From: Actinophytocola algeriensis
GTDB lineage: Bacteria > Actinomycetota > Actinomycetes > Mycobacteriales > Pseudonocardiaceae
NCBI RefSeq assembly: GCF_014203735.1
Contig: NZ_JACHJQ010000002.1
Span: 248,001-312,000, forward strand
Direction of reading: 5' to 3'
DNA: 64,000 nt
The first letter of the stretch is position 1, and each line of letters begins with the position of its first letter. Below, piece by piece: positions 18,387-27,011 of this stretch. The notes under the pieces were generated by a model. The model ran no database searches. It had not been told where the DNA came from and saw only the letters and a list, made by a program, of their open reading frames with translations. The position numbers and the translations under genes are program-made.

Positions 18387-19262
18387 ATGGCGGGGAATGA
18401 AGTCGCGGCGCTGCGTGCGCTGACGAACGGGGACGTGACCGGCGCGCGGACGGCACTCGATGGCGGGGTGACGCGGCCGCTGCTGAACGCCGCCCTGCGC
18501 ACCCACCTGGCCGCCACCGGCAACGACACCGCCGCCACCGACACCGCCGCCGACGGGCACGTGTACGACCAGCCCGCCGCGTTCACGGCATTCATCCGCG
18601 GCGGTGGCAACGTCGGGCTGTACGAGGCGGTCTCCTCGGCACTCGCCGAGCAGTACGACCGGCACGACGTCGCCTCGCTGGTCGACATCGGCTGCGGCGA
18701 CGGCAGGGCGGTCGTGCCCGCGGCCGAGGGCCGGGACGTGGCGGTGACGCTGGTGGAACCGTCGCGGGCGCTGCTCGACGACGCGGTCGCCCGGCTCGCC
18801 GGTGCCACGGCGCACAACACCGACGCCGCGTCGTTCGTCTCGGCCATGGCCGGCCGGTTCGACCTCGCCGAGTCGACCTTCGCGCTGCACACGCTGCCAC
18901 CCGACGAGCGCTCGCGGGTGCTGACGGCGTTGCGCGGGCACGTGTCCCGCCTGGCGATCGCGGAGTTCGACGTGCCGGACCATCCCGTGGGGAGCACGGC
19001 ACACCTGACGTTCCTGGCGGACACGTACGAGCAGGGCCTCGCCGAGTACGGCACCGACCGCGACCTGGTGGCGCAGGGGTTCCTGATGCCGGTGCTGACC
19101 GGCCAGCTCACCCCGGGCGCGACCCGCAACACGTGGGAGCAGCCCGCGACGGCGTGGGCGGCACAGCTCACCGCGTGCGGCTACACCGAGGTGATGATCG
19201 AGCCGCTGTACGACTACTGGTCCTCGCCCGCGTTCCTGCTGACCGCCAAGGGCGACGCCTAG
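18387..19262 (+). CDS. class I SAM-dependent methyltransferase
   Basis: 291 residues with the SAM-binding motif LVDIGCGDGRAVVPAAEG (near 112-130), an acidic LVEPSR strand end, and FDLAESTFALHTLPPDERSRVL in the motif II/III region. The first 70 residues are variable and rich in Ala/Thr. The substrate cannot be deduced. It ends in a four-base overlap of stop codons with the convergent lipoprotein gene. Confidence 0.83.
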   Translation: MAGNEVAALRALTNGDVTGARTALDGGVTRPLLNAALRTHLAATGNDTAATDTAADGHVYDQPAAFTAFIRGGGNVGLYEAVSSALAEQYDRHDVASLVDIGCGDGRAVVPAAEGRDVAVTLVEPSRALLDDAVARLAGATAHNTDAASFVSAMAGRFDLAESTFALHTLPPDERSRVLTALRGHVSRLAIAEFDVPDHPVGSTAHLTFLADTYEQGLAEYGTDRDLVAQGFLMPVLTGQLTPGATRNTWEQPATAWAAQLTACGYTEVMIEPLYDYWSSPAFLLTAKGDA

Positions 19263-20032
19263 CAGGTTCCGTACACGTACCCGTCGTCGTCCGGGGTGGA
19301 CACGTCGACGTCGCGGAGCACGATGCTCAGCTCGTCCCCCCACCCGGCACAGGCCCGGTCCCTACCCTCCTGTGCGTACTCGACGACCACGACGTGGTCG
19401 CCGAACGCCTCGGTGTAGGTACCGCATTCGCTGTCGTGGTAGCCGCACTCCTCGACAACCGCGAAGTCGAGGCCGTTCGCCGTGCGCCGCTCGGCCAGCT
19501 CGGCGGTGTTCTTCTGCGCGATCGCCAGGCCGAGGGAGTGGGCGTGCGCGGACAGCAGGCGGATCAGCGCCTGGTTGTCCTCGGCACTCAGGAGGCCGTC
19601 CGGGGCGCGGGTGAACGAGTCGTAGTTGTCCGGTTCGACGGCCTGGAAGCCCTTGTCCGCGCACTCGTCGATCCAGGCGTTCACCCTGGCGGCGATGTCG
19701 TCGCGGCCGGTGCTGGTGTCGAGCAGCGCCTCGCCCCAGTCCTCGTCGTACACGATCTCGCCGTCGGCGTCGCGGAGCAGCAGGTCACCCCACTCCTGCT
19801 CCGCACCCGGCTGGGCCTGGAACGCGTTGACGTAGCAGACGTTGTAGAGCCCGGGGACCGGCTCGGCGCCGTGGTCGCGGACCACCACCTCGACACCGTC
19901 AGTCGGTGGGTAGGCGCCCCCGATCTGGTAGTCCCACGGGGCGTGCGGCGGCGGCAGCGGGATCGGGTCCTCCGCCGGGGCACAGGCGGCGAGCAGCGCG
20001 AGGACGAGCAGTGCGCGGACCACCTGGGTCAC
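19259..20032 (-). CDS. GH114-like (endo-alpha-1,4-polygalactosaminidase type) lipoprotein
   Basis: 257 residues starting at GTG 20032 with a lipoprotein signal peptide (VVRALLVLALLAAC, lipobox LAAC). The rest follows the GH114 TIM-barrel pattern: WDYQIGG, VCYVNAFQ, WGEALLDTST, then KGFQAVEPDNYDSF containing the conserved acidic pair, and VVEECGYHDSEC. Members hydrolyse galactosamine-containing exopolysaccharide. It would act outside the cell, anchored to the membrane. Confidence 0.85.
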   Translation of the reverse strand: MTQVVRALLVLALLAACAPAEDPIPLPPPHAPWDYQIGGAYPPTDGVEVVVRDHGAEPVPGLYNVCYVNAFQAQPGAEQEWGDLLLRDADGEIVYDEDWGEALLDTSTGRDDIAARVNAWIDECADKGFQAVEPDNYDSFTRAPDGLLSAEDNQALIRLLSAHAHSLGLAIAQKNTAELAERRTANGLDFAVVEECGYHDSECGTYTEAFGDHVVVVEYAQEGRDRACAGWGDELSIVLRDVDVSTPDDDGYVYGTC

Positions 20033-20039
20033 CCTACCG

Positions 20040-20439
20040 GCCAGTGTCCGGCTGGGATCTCGTGGAGCTGGCGACCGACACCGGGTTGTCCGCGGAACAG
20101 GTGCGGGAGGCGCTGGGCGGTCTCGTCGAACGGCGGTGTCCGAAGTGGACATCCGGCTCGGCGCGCTGACGGATCTGAACGAGGCGTACCGGACGGTGCC
20201 GACGGCCGACACGGCCACCCCCGACCGCGCGCTGTTCACCGCGGCGCGGTGTTCTGGCTGGTGGCGCTCGCGGTGTCAGGTGGGCTGCTGCCGTCGCCGT
20301 GCAGACCGTCAAGGGCGCGGACACGTTCGGCCGCCACAGCCGCCGGTGGTCCGCGGTGATCCCGGGGGTGGCCGGAGTGGCCGTCGTGCTCGGCGGCTGC
20401 GTGTACGTGACCGCCGCCATAACCGTGCTGGCCGGGTGA
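20040..20439 (+). pseudogene. decayed, frameshifted gene for a small membrane protein
   Basis: Three pieces of plausible protein lie end to end in different frames. The first is an HTH-like piece (GWDLVELATDTGLSAEQVRE, up to about 20140). The second is SEVDIRLGALTDLNEAYRTV (to about 20250). The third is two hydrophobic segments, VFWLVALAVSGGLLP and VAGVAVVLGGCVYVTAAITV, ending with TGA at 20437-20439. No single frame covers them and none has a good start. Two or three frameshifts would be needed. I read this as a remnant; two unrelated accidental frames remain possible. Confidence 0.45.
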
Positions 20440-20457
20440 CGTGCCACGATCGGAGGC

Positions 20458-21042
20458 ATGGACGAGGTCGTCACGACGGTCATCGAACGGCTGACCGAGC
20501 AGGCCGAGCGGCACGACGCGGGTCTGGCGAACCGCCTCGACCGCTGGCGGGTCCTCGAACCGGACGCGGGCCGCTTCCTGTGGTTCCTCGCGCAGTCCGT
20601 CGGCGCCCGCTCGATCGTGGAGATCGGCACCTCGCGCGGTGTGTCGACGCTGTGGCTCGCCGACGCCGCCCGCACCACCGGCGGAACCGTGACCACCTAC
20701 GACACGGACCCGGCCGCGCAGGACGACGCCCGCCGCACCACGTCGGCGGCGGGGCTGACCGACCTGGTCGACTTCCGCGTCGCGGACGGCGGCGAGGCGC
20801 TGGCCGCGCTGCCCGACGGCTCGGTGGACCTGCTGTTCCTCGACGCGGAGCGCACCGAGTACCCGGCGTGGTGGCCGCACCCGGTACGGGTGCTGCGGGC
20901 CGGCGGTGTGCTGGTGGCGGACAACGCGCTGTCCCACCCGGACGAGATCGCGCCGGTCGAGGAGCTGCTCCGCGCCGACCCCGCGCTGACCGTCACCACG
21001 ATCACCGTCGGCAAGGGTGAGCTGGTGGCGCTCAAGCGTTGA
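20458..21042 (+). CDS. O-methyltransferase (family 3-like, SAM-dependent)
   Basis: 194 residues, the usual length of the CCoAMT/catechol-OMT-like family. IVEIGTSRGVSTLWLADAA is SAM motif I, TYDTDPAAQDDAR follows as motif II, and VDLLFLDAERTEYPAWW replaces the usual FID-D-K-Y block. VLRAGGVLVADNAL carries the D-N metal ligands. It probably methylates a hydroxyl of a small molecule; the substrate is unknown. GGAGG lies six bases before the ATG. Confidence 0.85.
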   Translation: MDEVVTTVIERLTEQAERHDAGLANRLDRWRVLEPDAGRFLWFLAQSVGARSIVEIGTSRGVSTLWLADAARTTGGTVTTYDTDPAAQDDARRTTSAAGLTDLVDFRVADGGEALAALPDGSVDLLFLDAERTEYPAWWPHPVRVLRAGGVLVADNALSHPDEIAPVEELLRADPALTVTTITVGKGELVALKR

Positions 21043-21079
21043 AAGTGTGGTCGGTGCCGTGCTGGGGTATTGATGAGCC

Positions 21080-22942
21080 ATGACCTCACAGGTGGACGCT
21101 GGCGCGCTCACGGCCGTCCTCGATGGACGGTGGGCCGAGCTGCGCGGCAGGCTGCGGGACCGGATGACCGCGACGAAGCTCGCCGACTCCTACGACCTCG
21201 ACCGCGAGACGCACCGCGCCCAGGTGTTCGAGCAGCTGCGCGAGCTGGTCGCCGCCGGGCACCCGAAGCTCGGGTTCGACCGCGAGTACGGCGGTGCGGG
21301 CGACGTCGGTGGCTCGGTGGTGTCGTTCCAGCTGCTCGGCTACGGCGACCTGTCGCTGATGGTCAAGGCCGGTGTCCAATGGGGACTGTTCGGCGGCGCG
21401 GTGCAGATGCTCGGCACGCGCCGCCACCACGAGCGCTACCTGCCCGGCATCATGTCGCTCGACGTGCCGGGCTGCTTCGCGATGACGGAGTCCGGGCACG
21501 GCTCGGACGTCCAGCACCTGCGCACCACGGCCACGTTCCGCGACGGCGAGTTCGTGCTCGACACCCCGGACGACGACGCCCGCAAGGACTACATCGGGAA
21601 CGCGGCCCGGGACGGGCGGATGGCCGTGGTGTTCGCGCAGCTGGTCATCGGCGACCGGTCCTATGGTGTGCACGCGTTCCTGGTGCCGATCCGCGACGAG
21701 GCAGGCAGGCCGATGCCCGGGGTGCGGATCGAGGACTGCGGCCCGAAGGCCGGGCTGAACGGCGTCGACAACGGGCGGCTGTGGTTCAGCGGGGTGCGGG
21801 TGCCGAGGGAGGCGCTGCTGAACCGGTACGCGGACGTCGCTCCGGACGGGACGTACTCGAGCCCGATCGAGTCGGACGGCCGCAGGTTCTTCACGATGCT
21901 CGGTGCGCTGGTGCGTGGCCGGGTCAGCGTGGCGGGCAGCGCGGGCAGTGCGACGCAACGGGCGCTGACGATCGGGGTCCGCCGCGCGGAGACCCGGCGC
22001 CAGTTCGCCCGGCCGGGCGGTGACGAGGAGATCGTGCTGCTCGACTACCTGGCCCACCAGCGCAAGCTGCTGCCCGCGCTCGCGACGACGTACGCCCTGC
22101 ACTTCGCGCAGGAAGAACTGGTCACGATGCTGCACGAGGTGCACACGTCGTCCTCGCCGGACGAACGCGCGCAACGCGTGCTCGAGTCACGTGCGGCGGG
22201 GATCAAGGCGGTCGCGACGTGGCATGCGACGGCCACGATCCAGGCCGTGCGGGAGGCGTGCGGTGGCGCCGGGTACCTCGCGGAGAACCTGCTGCCAGGG
22301 CTGAAGGCGGACACGGACGTGTTCACCACGTTCGAGGGTGACAACACGGTGTTGCTGCAGCTGGTGGCGAAGGGGCTGCTGACCGACTACCGCGACAACT
22401 TCGCCGACCTCAGCCCGCTCGCCACGGCGCGGCTGGTGGCCGAGCAGTTGATGGGGGCCGTGCTGGAACGGTGGCCCGCCCCGAAACTCGGCAGTCCCTC
22501 GCTGTTCGACCGGCAGTGGCAGCGGGATCTGTTCGCCGACCGGGAACAGCACGTACTCGCCGGTCTCGCGCGACGGCTGCGGGCCGCGGCTTCTTCGGAC
22601 CGCGACCCGTTCGATGTCTTCAACGACGCGCAGGACCACGTGTTGCTCGCCGGGCGGGTGCACATCGACCGGCTTGTGCTGGAAGCGTTCGTGTCGGCGA
22701 TCGAGCGGTGTGCGGACTCGTCCGCGAGGGCGTTGCTGGAGCGGGTTTGCGATCTCCATGTGCTGTCGAACATCGAGGCTGATCGTGGGTGGTTCCTGGA
22801 GCACGGGCGGTTGACGCCGCCGGTCGCCAAGAAGGTGGTGGCCGAGGTTGGCGCTCTGTGCAAGGAGTTGCGGCCGCATGCTCGGACGTTGGTGGATGCG
22901 TTCGCCATTCCGGAGCAGTATGTGGTGACCTCGCTCGGATAG
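21080..22942 (+). CDS. acyl-CoA dehydrogenase/oxidase family protein
   Basis: 620 residues, longer than ordinary acyl-CoA dehydrogenases and matching acyl-CoA oxidase-like proteins. CFAMTESGHGSDVQHLRTTA is the FAD/substrate strand block, YSS-IESDGRRFFTMLGALVRGRVS follows, and EACGGAGYLAENLL with TFEGDNTVLLQLVAKG is the oxidase-type C-terminal signature. It would introduce a 2,3 double bond into an acyl-CoA using FAD. Not obviously linked to neighbouring genes. A palindromic 30-bp array follows its stop codon. Confidence 0.87.
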   Translation: MTSQVDAGALTAVLDGRWAELRGRLRDRMTATKLADSYDLDRETHRAQVFEQLRELVAAGHPKLGFDREYGGAGDVGGSVVSFQLLGYGDLSLMVKAGVQWGLFGGAVQMLGTRRHHERYLPGIMSLDVPGCFAMTESGHGSDVQHLRTTATFRDGEFVLDTPDDDARKDYIGNAARDGRMAVVFAQLVIGDRSYGVHAFLVPIRDEAGRPMPGVRIEDCGPKAGLNGVDNGRLWFSGVRVPREALLNRYADVAPDGTYSSPIESDGRRFFTMLGALVRGRVSVAGSAGSATQRALTIGVRRAETRRQFARPGGDEEIVLLDYLAHQRKLLPALATTYALHFAQEELVTMLHEVHTSSSPDERAQRVLESRAAGIKAVATWHATATIQAVREACGGAGYLAENLLPGLKADTDVFTTFEGDNTVLLQLVAKGLLTDYRDNFADLSPLATARLVAEQLMGAVLERWPAPKLGSPSLFDRQWQRDLFADREQHVLAGLARRLRAAASSDRDPFDVFNDAQDHVLLAGRVHIDRLVLEAFVSAIERCADSSARALLERVCDLHVLSNIEADRGWFLEHGRLTPPVAKKVVAEVGALCKELRPHARTLVDAFAIPEQYVVTSLG

Positions 22943-22986
22943 CTTGGCTGTGCACGTGTCCTGAAGGACGCCGTCGAGACAGCAGC

Positions 22987-23095
22987 GATGAAGGGGCCCT
23001 TCGTAACACCCGGTGTGACGAAGGGCCCCTTCGTTGCGCTCACCGTGATGAAGGACCCCTTCGTCACGCCCGGTGCGATGAAGGGCCCCTTCATG
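22987..23095. repeat. palindromic array, four units with exact 30-bp period (array A)
   Basis: Cores of the type GAAGGGGCCCTTC occur at 22990, 23020, 23050 and 23080, an exact 30-bp spacing. Each core is a 12-13-bp palindrome (GAAGG(G/A)CCCCTTC variants). The linkers also resemble one another (AACACCCGGTG, CACGCCCGGTG). The array lies between two convergent genes. Each unit can form a hairpin, so a bidirectional terminator or REP-like role is likely. The same element with diverged cores recurs at 58650-58760. Confidence 0.9.
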
Positions 23096-23116
23096 ACACC
23101 GGGCCACGCCCGGGAC

Positions 23117-24295
23117 TCATCCCGTGACGGCGGGCAGCGGGTAGTCGGTCGGCTCGCCGGTTTTCGCGGTACGGCTGCTCAGCCAGCTCAGCACGCCGGT
23201 CATGGGCCGGGAGGACAGCAGGCGGTAGGTGGCGTTGCGACGGCGGATCCTGCCCTCCGTCGGCGGCACGAGGAACTTCCCCGCGCCCGCGGCGAACTTC
23301 TGGGACTTCTCCACCGGCGGGCGCATGATCTCCTCGTAGCGGGCGAACGCCGTCTCGTGGTCCGCCGACGCCAGCTCGCCCGCCAGGGTGTACGCGCCGA
23401 GCATCGCGTGGCCGGTGCCGTTGCCGCCCGGGCCCGCGCACCACGCGGCGTCGCCGAGCAGGACCACCCGGCCCGACGACCAGCGGTCGAGGTGGATCTG
23501 GCTCAGTGGCGCGAAGTACAGGTCCTCCGCGTCGCGCAGCGCCGCCAGCAGCTCGGGGGTGCGCCAGCCGACGTCCGCGAAGTGCTTCGCCAGCAACGAC
23601 TTCTGCGCGTCGACGTCCCCGCGCCCGTAAGCCTCCTCCGGCGCGGCGAACATCAGCGTCACGATGGCCTGGCTCGTGTCCCGGGCGCTCGCCACGCCGA
23701 CGCATCGGCCCGGCGCGTTGTGGATCACGCCGGAGTGGTCGAGGCCGAACGTGTTCGGCACCGCGAACGCGGCCGCGTAGTAGCCGAGGTGGTGGCGGAA
23801 CCCGTCGCCGAAGGTCAGCGTGCGCACGCCGGAGTGCAGGCCGTCCGCGCCGACCACCAGGTCGTACCGGCGGGCCGCGCCACGGGCGAACGTCACGTCC
23901 ACGCCGTCCGCGTGCTGGGCCAGCCCGGTGATGCGGTCGCCGAACACGTACTCGGCGTACGGGGCGCTGTGGTCGTGGAGGATCTCGGCGAGGTCCGCGC
24001 GGTCGATCTCCACCTCGCCGCTGAACACCGCCGCCGGGTACGCCGACCGCCGCCGCCCCGCCGCGTCGACGATCACCTGGTCGCCCATGCCGGTCTGCCG
24101 GGCGCGGATCTTCTCCAGCACACCCATGCGCGTGAGCAGGGCGAGCTGGTCACCGCGGAAGTCGACGGCCGAACCGCTGGTGCGGGGCCCCGCCGCCTGC
24201 TCGACGACCGTGACGTGGTCGCCGAGCCTGCCGAGCCAGGACGCGAGCGACGGGCCTGCGATGCCCGCGCCGGAGATGAGAACCGATCTGGTCAT
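23117..24295 (-). CDS. FAD-dependent aromatic monooxygenase
   Basis: 392 residues of the PHBH-type class A flavoprotein monooxygenase family. The Rossmann motif SGAGIAGPSLASWLGRLG opens the protein (7-24), VVGADGLHSGVR is the DG motif, and VVLLGDAAWCAGPGGNG is the GD motif. Such enzymes hydroxylate aromatic or polycyclic substrates, including tetracycline-like drugs, using NAD(P)H and O2. Divergent from a TetR gene with a perfect palindrome between them, so it is likely induced by its own substrate through that repressor. Confidence 0.92.
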   Translation of the reverse strand: MTRSVLISGAGIAGPSLASWLGRLGDHVTVVEQAAGPRTSGSAVDFRGDQLALLTRMGVLEKIRARQTGMGDQVIVDAAGRRRSAYPAAVFSGEVEIDRADLAEILHDHSAPYAEYVFGDRITGLAQHADGVDVTFARGAARRYDLVVGADGLHSGVRTLTFGDGFRHHLGYYAAAFAVPNTFGLDHSGVIHNAPGRCVGVASARDTSQAIVTLMFAAPEEAYGRGDVDAQKSLLAKHFADVGWRTPELLAALRDAEDLYFAPLSQIHLDRWSSGRVVLLGDAAWCAGPGGNGTGHAMLGAYTLAGELASADHETAFARYEEIMRPPVEKSQKFAAGAGKFLVPPTEGRIRRRNATYRLLSSRPMTGVLSWLSSRTAKTGEPTDYPLPAVTG

Positions 24296-24313
24296 GCCGG
24301 GAACGGTACGACA

Positions 24314-24348
24314 GGTTTATCCACTTGGTCAATCCAAGTGGATAAACC
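24314..24348. promoter_or_regulatory. perfect 15-5-15 palindromic operator (TetR type)
   Basis: GGTTTATCCACTTGG at 24314-24328 is exactly mirrored at 24334-24348, with TCAAT between. It lies in the 65-bp gap between the divergent monooxygenase and TetR genes, and the AT-rich ends overlap where both promoters must be. This is the expected site of an autoregulating TetR dimer. Confidence 0.85.
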
Positions 24349-24360
24349 AGGTGGTTGGCT

Positions 24361-24954
24361 ATGCTCACGCGCATGGGAAACCGGGAGGACCTCCTCGCAG
24401 GGGCACTGGAGTGCCTGAAGGAGAAGGGCTGGGCACGCACCACGGTTCGCGACATCGCCGCGGCCGCCGGCGTCAACCACGCCGCCATCGGGTACCACTT
24501 CGGCTCCCGGGAGGCACTGCTCACCGCGGCGTTCGTGCAGGCCATGGACGAGTGGGGCGGCGAGATGGCGGGCGCCGTGCTGGCGAGCCTGGACCCGGAC
24601 GCCACCCCCCGGGAACGCTACGAGGCGTTCTGGCGCAAGGCGATCGAGTCCTACGGCGCCCACCGGCGGCTGTGGCTCGCGTCGGTCGAGGCCGCGGTCG
24701 AGGCCGAGCACAACCCGAAGGTCCGCGAGCTGATGGTCGCCGCGCTCCGCGAGGGCCGCAGCGGTCTCGCGGCCGGCCTGGTCGGGGTGCCGGAGTCCGA
24801 ACTGGACGAGAAGGATGTCCGTTCCATCGGCTCACTGCAGCTCGCACTGATGTCGGGGGTGCTCGTGCAGTGGATCCTCGACCCCGAGAACGCCCCGACG
24901 GCCGAGAACCTGACTGACGCGCTGCTGTCCCTGTCCGGCAGGCTCACCTCATGA
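24361..24954 (+). CDS. TetR/AcrR-family transcriptional repressor
   Basis: 197 residues. The N-terminal HTH reads LECLKEKGWARTTVRDIAAA, followed by GVNHAAIGYHFGSREALLTAA, the canonical TetR recognition helix region. The C-terminal ligand domain is of ordinary length. ATG 24361 has AGGTGG six bases upstream; ATG 24373 is an alternative. It should bind the adjacent 15-5-15 palindrome and repress both the divergent monooxygenase gene and its own operon, which includes the overlapping oxidoreductase gene. Confidence 0.93.
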   Translation: MLTRMGNREDLLAGALECLKEKGWARTTVRDIAAAAGVNHAAIGYHFGSREALLTAAFVQAMDEWGGEMAGAVLASLDPDATPRERYEAFWRKAIESYGAHRRLWLASVEAAVEAEHNPKVRELMVAALREGRSGLAAGLVGVPESELDEKDVRSIGSLQLALMSGVLVQWILDPENAPTAENLTDALLSLSGRLTS

Positions 24955-25997
24955 CCAGGTTCGCGATCGTCGGTTCCGGGTGGCGGGCGGAGTACTTCTG
25001 GCGGCTGGCCGCCGCGCTGGACGGGGTCGACTGCGTCGGGGTGGTGTCGCGGGCACCCAAGGAGCTGCCGGTGCCCGTGTACCTGTCGCTCGACGAGTGC
25101 CTCGCCGTGAGCAGGCCGCACTTCGTGGTCACGGCGGTGCCGTGGGAGGTGACGCCGTCGCTCGTGGTGTCGCTGGTCGAGCGGGGTGTGCGGGTGCTCG
25201 CGGAGACCCCACCCGCGCCCGACCTCGACCGGCTGCGCGCACTGTGGACGGCCGTCGGCGCGAGCGGGCTGGTGCAGGTCGCCGAGCAGTACACGCGGAT
25301 GCCGGCCCACGCGGCGCGGCTCGCGCTCGTGCGGTCGGGGGCCATCGGGACACCGACGCGGGCCGACGTGTCGTCGACGCACCAGTACCACGCCGTCTCG
25401 TTGATCAGGACGCTGCTCGGTGTCGGGTGCGGGCCCGCGGAGGTGCGGGCCGTGCGGACGACCGCGCCTCTGGTCGATCCGCTGTCCCGCGACGGGTGGG
25501 CCGATCCGGCCGAGGTCCGGCAGGCGACGACCACGATCGCGACGATCACGTTCTCCGGCGGCGGGTTCGGCGTCTACGACTTCACGGACAACCAGTGGCA
25601 CAACCAGGTTGTGAACCGCCGGATGCTGGCTCGCGGCACCACCGGTGAGCTGCGGGACGACGACGTGGTCCGCCTCGCGGCCGACCGCACGATCGTCCGC
25701 ACCCCGCTGGTGCGCCGCCAGACCGGGTACGACCTGGACCTCGACGGCTTCGACACCGACCACATCACGTGCGGTGCCGACGTGCTCTACCGCAACCCGT
25801 ACCAGGGACAGCGGTGGAACGACGAGGAGATCGCGATCGCGACCCTCCTCACCGACACCGCCGCGTGGGCCACCGGCTACGGCCCGCCGCCCTACCCGCT
25901 CGCCGACGGGCTCCAGGACCACCGCATCGCGCTCGCCGTCGAGGAGGCGGCCGACAACGACGCGGTCGCCAGGGTCGCGGCCGAGCCCTGGCACTGA
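24951..25997 (+). CDS. Gfo/Idh/MocA-family oxidoreductase-like protein
   Basis: 348 residues with an N-terminal NAD(P)-binding fold (FAIVGSGWRAEYFWRLAAAL) and a Gfo/Idh C-terminal domain. The family's catalytic E-K-P motif reads E-T-P (residues 85-87 in VLAETPPAP), so the usual catalytic or cofactor-positioning lysine is absent. It overlaps the TetR stop (ATGA) and is therefore co-regulated with it. It could be a divergent dehydrogenase or a non-catalytic family member; substrate unknown. Confidence 0.82.
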   Translation: MTRFAIVGSGWRAEYFWRLAAALDGVDCVGVVSRAPKELPVPVYLSLDECLAVSRPHFVVTAVPWEVTPSLVVSLVERGVRVLAETPPAPDLDRLRALWTAVGASGLVQVAEQYTRMPAHAARLALVRSGAIGTPTRADVSSTHQYHAVSLIRTLLGVGCGPAEVRAVRTTAPLVDPLSRDGWADPAEVRQATTTIATITFSGGGFGVYDFTDNQWHNQVVNRRMLARGTTGELRDDDVVRLAADRTIVRTPLVRRQTGYDLDLDGFDTDHITCGADVLYRNPYQGQRWNDEEIAIATLLTDTAAWATGYGPPPYPLADGLQDHRIALAVEEAADNDAVARVAAEPWH

Positions 25998-26047
25998 GCG
26001 CTCCCCGGGCGCACCACCAGCACTCGCACGGCCGCGCGTGTGAGAGG

Positions 26048-26800
26048 TCAGTCTCCCCGCACCCCGCGCACGACGAGCCGTCGCGAGTGGTTGTCGTAGG
26101 GCGAGCCGTCGAACCCGCCGAAGCACTCGACGTCGACGAACCCTGCGATCTCGAACAGCGACCGCAGCTCGGCGGCGCTGTAGAGCGACCAGACGATCGA
26201 CGCGTGCCGGGCCGACGAGCCGCGGACGAGGGTCCAGTCGGTGCGCAGGCGGGTCCAGTCGTCGAGGATCGTGTCACGCGTGAAGACCGTGCCACCGCCG
26301 GAGTCCTCGGCGATGTCGATCGCCCCGCGCCTGCCCACCCGCCCGGCGACGACCTCCTTGCCGAGCACGTCGACGAGCAGGGTGCCGCCCGGGGTGAGGC
26401 TCGCGTGGGCGTTGCGCAGCACCGTCAAGTTGTCCCCGGGCCCGGTGAAGTAGCCGAACGAGGTGTGCGTGGACAACACCAGGTCGTAGGCACCGGGCTC
26501 GACGTGTTCTCGCATGTCGGCCCGCACGAACCACGCGGTCACCCCGGCGCGGTCACACTCGGCCCGCGCTCTGGCGAGCATCGCGGGGCTCAGGTCCACC
26601 CCCGTCACCTCGGCCCCCCGCCGCGCGAGCGCCACCACGTAGACGGCGGGCCCGCACGCGATGTCCAGCACCCGCATCCCGGGCCGGACCTGCAACAACG
26701 GGGACGCGGCGACCGACTCGTCGGTGGCGTGCCCGGTCAGCTCCGGAAACATCACCGACGCGAAGTCGATCCACAGATCCTCGTCCTCGTACCAATGCAT
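26048..26800 (-). CDS. class I SAM-dependent methyltransferase
   Basis: 250 residues beginning MHWYEDEDLWIDF, typical of small-molecule methyltransferases. Motif I is MRVLDIACGPAVYVVALARRG, then VTGVDLSPAMLARAR, and YDLVLSTHTSFGYF at the active site, with a late GFVDVECFGGFDGSPYD. ATG 26800 is preceded by GGGAG seven bases away. It stands alone on its strand; substrate unknown. Confidence 0.88.
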   Translation of the reverse strand: MHWYEDEDLWIDFASVMFPELTGHATDESVAASPLLQVRPGMRVLDIACGPAVYVVALARRGAEVTGVDLSPAMLARARAECDRAGVTAWFVRADMREHVEPGAYDLVLSTHTSFGYFTGPGDNLTVLRNAHASLTPGGTLLVDVLGKEVVAGRVGRRGAIDIAEDSGGGTVFTRDTILDDWTRLRTDWTLVRGSSARHASIVWSLYSAAELRSLFEIAGFVDVECFGGFDGSPYDNHSRRLVVRGVRGD

Positions 26801-27011
26801 GCCACTCCCGTTCCCCAGCGCAGGCGGTCCCAGCCTCATAGTCGGAGACAGGGGGTGGGAGGGTTCCCGCCGCCACCCCGGTCATGCGAAACTCAGGTCC
26901 CGAATGTGACGATCCGAACCAGGACGGCTACCCGCTGGTGGACGGTCGGGGGGAGTTCGGGCACCGGACTGACCAGTGTCGCGGAAACCCGTGGCGCGCT
27001 AGCGTGGCGCG

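Noticed and set aside
22988-23127. Decapeptide-repeat protein (K-G-P-F type) reading through array A
   Set aside because: The repeats follow from a palindromic DNA unit whose period is a multiple of three, and both strands read similarly. No convincing start signal; treated as a DNA repeat.
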